Position numbers and translations under genes: made by a program. DNA of 64,000 nt from an uncultured Paracoccus sp. (GTDB lineage Bacteria > Pseudomonadota > Alphaproteobacteria > Rhodobacterales > Rhodobacteraceae). Every line of letters begins with the position of its first letter. Position 1 is the first letter of the stretch. The stretch lies in assembly GCF_947487305.1 (NCBI RefSeq), contig NZ_CANKWH010000002.1, positions 248,001-312,000 on the forward strand. Direction: 5' to 3'. The notes under the pieces were generated by a model. It ran no database searches. It was not told where the DNA came from and saw nothing but the letters and a program-made list of their open reading frames with translations. Positions 63,108 to 64,000 of the stretch are shown piece after piece.

Positions 63108-64000
63108 CTATTCGGTGGACACGGCCTTCAGCATGACGTGGAAGATCACGTTCTGCTCGACCACGCCGCTCAGAAGATGCGCCCAAGGCCCTGCCGCCAT
63201 GATCGGCACGTCGACCGCAGAATGGGTTTCCGAGGTCATCGGCACCAGCGATTCCTGCAGGTAGTCGATATTGGTGGCCTGTTCCTGGGTCAGTTCCTTG
63301 CGGGTGCCGGTATAGTCATTCGCGCCCTCTTCCTGCACCATGACCGAGCCGGGGCCGTTCATGTAGCCGGCGACGGTATAGGGCTTGCCATCGAGACCCT
63401 TCGCCAGCGTCTCGGCATGCTCGGTCCCGTTATCGGCCACGTCATAGCAGAGGCCGGTGATCGGCGTTCCTCGACCGCAATAGCCATTGAACTCCAGCCC
63501 GTGACCATGGTCAGCGGTGACGATGACCAGCGTGTCCTCGGTATCGACCATCGTCAGCGCCTTTTCGATCGCCAGGGCAAAGGCCTCGCCATCGGCCACT
63601 GCGCGGGCCATGTTGCCATCGTGGTTGGCGTGATCGACGCGGCCACCCTCGATCATCAGGTAATAGCCGTTCTCGTTGCCCTGCATGTTCCTGATCGCCA
63701 CCTCCGTCAGATCGGTCAGCGAGGGCTCGGTCTCGGGGCGATCCGCCTCGTAGCTCATATGGCTCGCGCCATAGAGCCCCAGCAACGGCTTGGCCGGGTC
63801 GGCGGCCAGCGTGGTCTCGCGGTTCCAGGCATATTGCCAGCCCTTGGCCTTGATCTCCTCGACCAGGTTGCGGTCGAGCCGCTGGCCCTCGCCGCCATTT
63901 TCATCGCTGATGCCATTGGGCAGAAAGCCCCGGCTGCCGCCGCCTAGCGCGAGGTCGATGAAGCCGGCATCGATGGCATCGACCATCTGCGCCGCGATGT
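63108..64000 (-). CDS. Alkaline phosphatase (PhoA family), partial
   Basis: About 297 codons are visible; the 5' end lies beyond the right edge. The metal-site text of the family is present: MIEGGRVDHANHDGN, VTADHGHGLEFN and a C-terminal ETHSAVDVPIMAAGPWAHL. The nucleophile Ser and the first metal ligands must lie in the missing part. The family is periplasmic and releases phosphate from monoesters, often under phosphate limitation. It is a long form; both ends of the gene cannot be checked here. Confidence 0.93.
   Translation of the reverse strand, partial: IAAQMVDAIDAGFIDLALGGGSRGFLPNGISDENGGEGQRLDRNLVEEIKAKGWQYAWNRETTLAADPAKPLLGLYGASHMSYEADRPETEPSLTDLTEVAIRNMQGNENGYYLMIEGGRVDHANHDGNMARAVADGEAFALAIEKALTMVDTEDTLVIVTADHGHGLEFNGYCGRGTPITGLCYDVADNGTEHAETLAKGLDGKPYTVAGYMNGPGSVMVQEEGANDYTGTRKELTQEQATNIDYLQESLVPMTSETHSAVDVPIMAAGPWAHLLSGVVEQNVIFHVMLKAVSTE

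Noticed and set aside
62828..63136. Plus-strand frame starting MATGRVMRVAGIALLS with a membrane-like segment
   Set aside because: No ribosome binding site, runs through the 63062-63085 hairpin and overlaps the phosphatase 3' end; the second half looks non-coding.

Overview
The window looks like part of the main chromosome of an alphaproteobacterium of the Rhodobacteraceae, most like Paracoccus or its close relatives. The evidence is high GC content with strong G/C third positions, an F-type ATPase Fo operon with both b and b' subunits, a DUF1467 gene coupled to methylmalonyl-CoA epimerase, a Mur/Fur-type regulator divergent from sitABCD, a stand-alone methyltetrahydrofolate methyltransferase of the split methionine synthase type, and a holin/endolysin pair of the gene-transfer-agent (GTA) type. 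I see no insertion sequence, integrase, CRISPR array, rRNA gene or plasmid gene. Most of the window is housekeeping DNA with short gaps and many overlapping gene ends.

Layout. 1-14 kb: a YqeY-like gene (cut by the left edge), carA, a membrane glycosyltransferase with a GspE/MshE-type N-terminal domain, glnE, bpt, the ilvB-ilvH acetolactate synthase operon, an M48 lipoprotein peptidase, several small conserved proteins, a nitroreductase and an EI24 membrane protein. 14-25 kb: DUF1467-mce, a response regulator, a GNAT enzyme, a DUF1501/DUF1800 pair, aspS, a VOC protein, a CPBP protease, a GH25 lysozyme-like lipoprotein and an LDHD-type FAD oxidase. 24-34 kb: a GT8 enzyme, an epimerase, a ClC channel, a small secreted protein, atpI-atpB-atpE-atpX-atpF, and an ArsR regulator overlapping a pseudouridine kinase/psuG pair. 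33-46 kb: DUF502, patatin, aldo/keto reductase, isochorismatase, prfB, a lipoprotein, mrcA, ispG, DUF1697, then a Tat-exported flavin amine oxidase next to a c-type cytochrome, and one tRNA. 46-64 kb: an exported MetX-like hydrolase, mur and sitABCD, an amidohydrolase lipoprotein, a GMC oxidoreductase, the one-carbon operon (virulence-factor family protein, MetF-like reductase, methyltransferase), a PaaG-like isomerase, ccmF-ccmH, the GTA-type lysis cassette, two small genes and an alkaline phosphatase cut by the right edge.

How the genes work together. Clear functional groups are branched-chain amino acid synthesis (ilvBH), Fo of ATP synthase, pseudouridine breakdown, manganese uptake under a divergent Fur-family regulator, methyl transfer from methyltetrahydrofolate to a corrinoid carrier, cytochrome c maturation, and a probable periplasmic amine dehydrogenase with its own cytochrome.

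The least explained signal is a family of three long structured repeats (near 22.8, 38.9 and 57.2 kb). Each has a long inverted-repeat stem around a core containing TTTATGGC, with base changes that preserve pairing between copies, and each lies just 3' of the stop codon of a minus-strand gene. A second, short repeat (GGGATATTT...GAAGAAGAA) sits inside the ilv and sit operons. Start codons were chosen from Shine-Dalgarno spacing and family start patterns. Function calls rest on motifs recognised by eye, without database searches.
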